A stretch of DNA of 33,578 nucleotides from an uncultured Flavobacteriales bacterium (lineage in GTDB: Bacteria; Bacteroidota; Bacteroidia; Palsa-965), in the NCBI GenBank assembly GCA_946478675.1, contig CAMLEF010000006.1:1-33578 (forward strand). The letters run 5' to 3'. A program made the translations under genes and the position numbers. Shown piece after piece: positions 33,489-33,578 of this stretch. Every line of letters starts with the position of its first letter. Position 1 is the first letter of the stretch. Under the pieces are notes generated by a model, which worked only from the letters and a program-made list of their open reading frames with translations, ran no database searches and had not been told where the DNA came from.

Positions 33489-33578
33489 TTACTCCGCCTC
33501 ACCACCCACCACATCCTCATCCTTCCCAAGAATCGGATCAAGATTCCCCCGGTAATGCGGGCTGATCGGAATTTCAGC
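33489..33578 (-). CDS. C-terminal 29 codons of an unidentified gene
   Basis: On the minus strand the window edge reads in frame AEIPISPHYRGNLDPILGKD, then EDVVGGEAE and TAA (33489-33491). The composition is protein-like (acidic, polar tail) and the stop lies before a repeat and the pepP terminator, as expected for a convergent gene. Too little is present to name a family. Confidence 0.5.
   Translation of the reverse strand, partial: AEIPISPHYRGNLDPILGKDEDVVGGEAE

Overview
The window comes from a Bacteroidota chromosome with fairly high GC. The evidence is type IX secretion (T9SS) C-terminal sorting domains on secreted proteins, two good matches to the Bacteroidota promoter (TTG, 20 nt, TAnnTTTG), little sign of Shine-Dalgarno sequences, and phylum-typical families (DUF2480, OmpH/Skp, a single-chain cytochrome b SdhC, an Rcp1-type regulator beside PAS kinases). 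I cannot place it below phylum level. There are no tRNA or rRNA genes, CRISPR arrays, transposases or phage genes that I can see.

Layout. 1-6240 is a surface/secretome region: the N-terminal part of a secreted protein, two tandem small secreted paralogues whose fold resembles the last domain of GldM, a T9SS-exported protein with a P-domain, a lysyl-oxidase domain and a PKD domain, and a large T9SS protein broken by one in-frame stop. 6310-14414 (minus) is a full SUF iron-sulfur cluster operon, sufA-sufB-GT39-sufC-sufD-sufS-sufE-sufT-DUF2480, with a GT39-type glycosyltransferase between sufB and sufC. Its promoter is well formed and carries a 19-bp palindrome just after the expected transcription start. 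14518-18475 (minus) is a three-gene phosphorelay: PAS kinase, single-domain response regulator, receiver-kinase hybrid. thiL (plus) follows, convergent with rpoN and a PAP2-like membrane protein (minus). Then come an OmpH-like protein, an NTF2-like lipoprotein, and the succinate dehydrogenase operon sdhC-sdhA-small membrane protein-sdhB. The right end has a polytopic membrane protein, a kinase with seven PAS-like domains, pepP (plus) and the last 29 codons of an unidentified minus-strand gene.

How the parts fit. The SUF operon would build Fe-S clusters that, among others, the SdhB subunit encoded here needs. The suf promoter lies directly behind the phosphorelay genes but has its own operator-like element. 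The secreted proteins of the left end would need a T9SS encoded elsewhere.

The most unusual pattern is not a gene. Most of the larger gaps inside the suf and sdh operons, and the thiL/PAP2 junction, hold imperfect hairpins of about 70-80 nt whose arms are runs of 7-9 nt direct repeats (heptads GTTCAAG or GGAGTTT, or 8-9-mers like CTCTGCGGC). Each abuts or includes the stop codon of a neighbouring gene. One ends in a U7 tract directly before the sufB start; two share the same A-rich sequence just before the next start codon. The other points most worth a second look are the T9SS-exported lysyl oxidase and the GldM-like pair with a coding-looking relic behind it.
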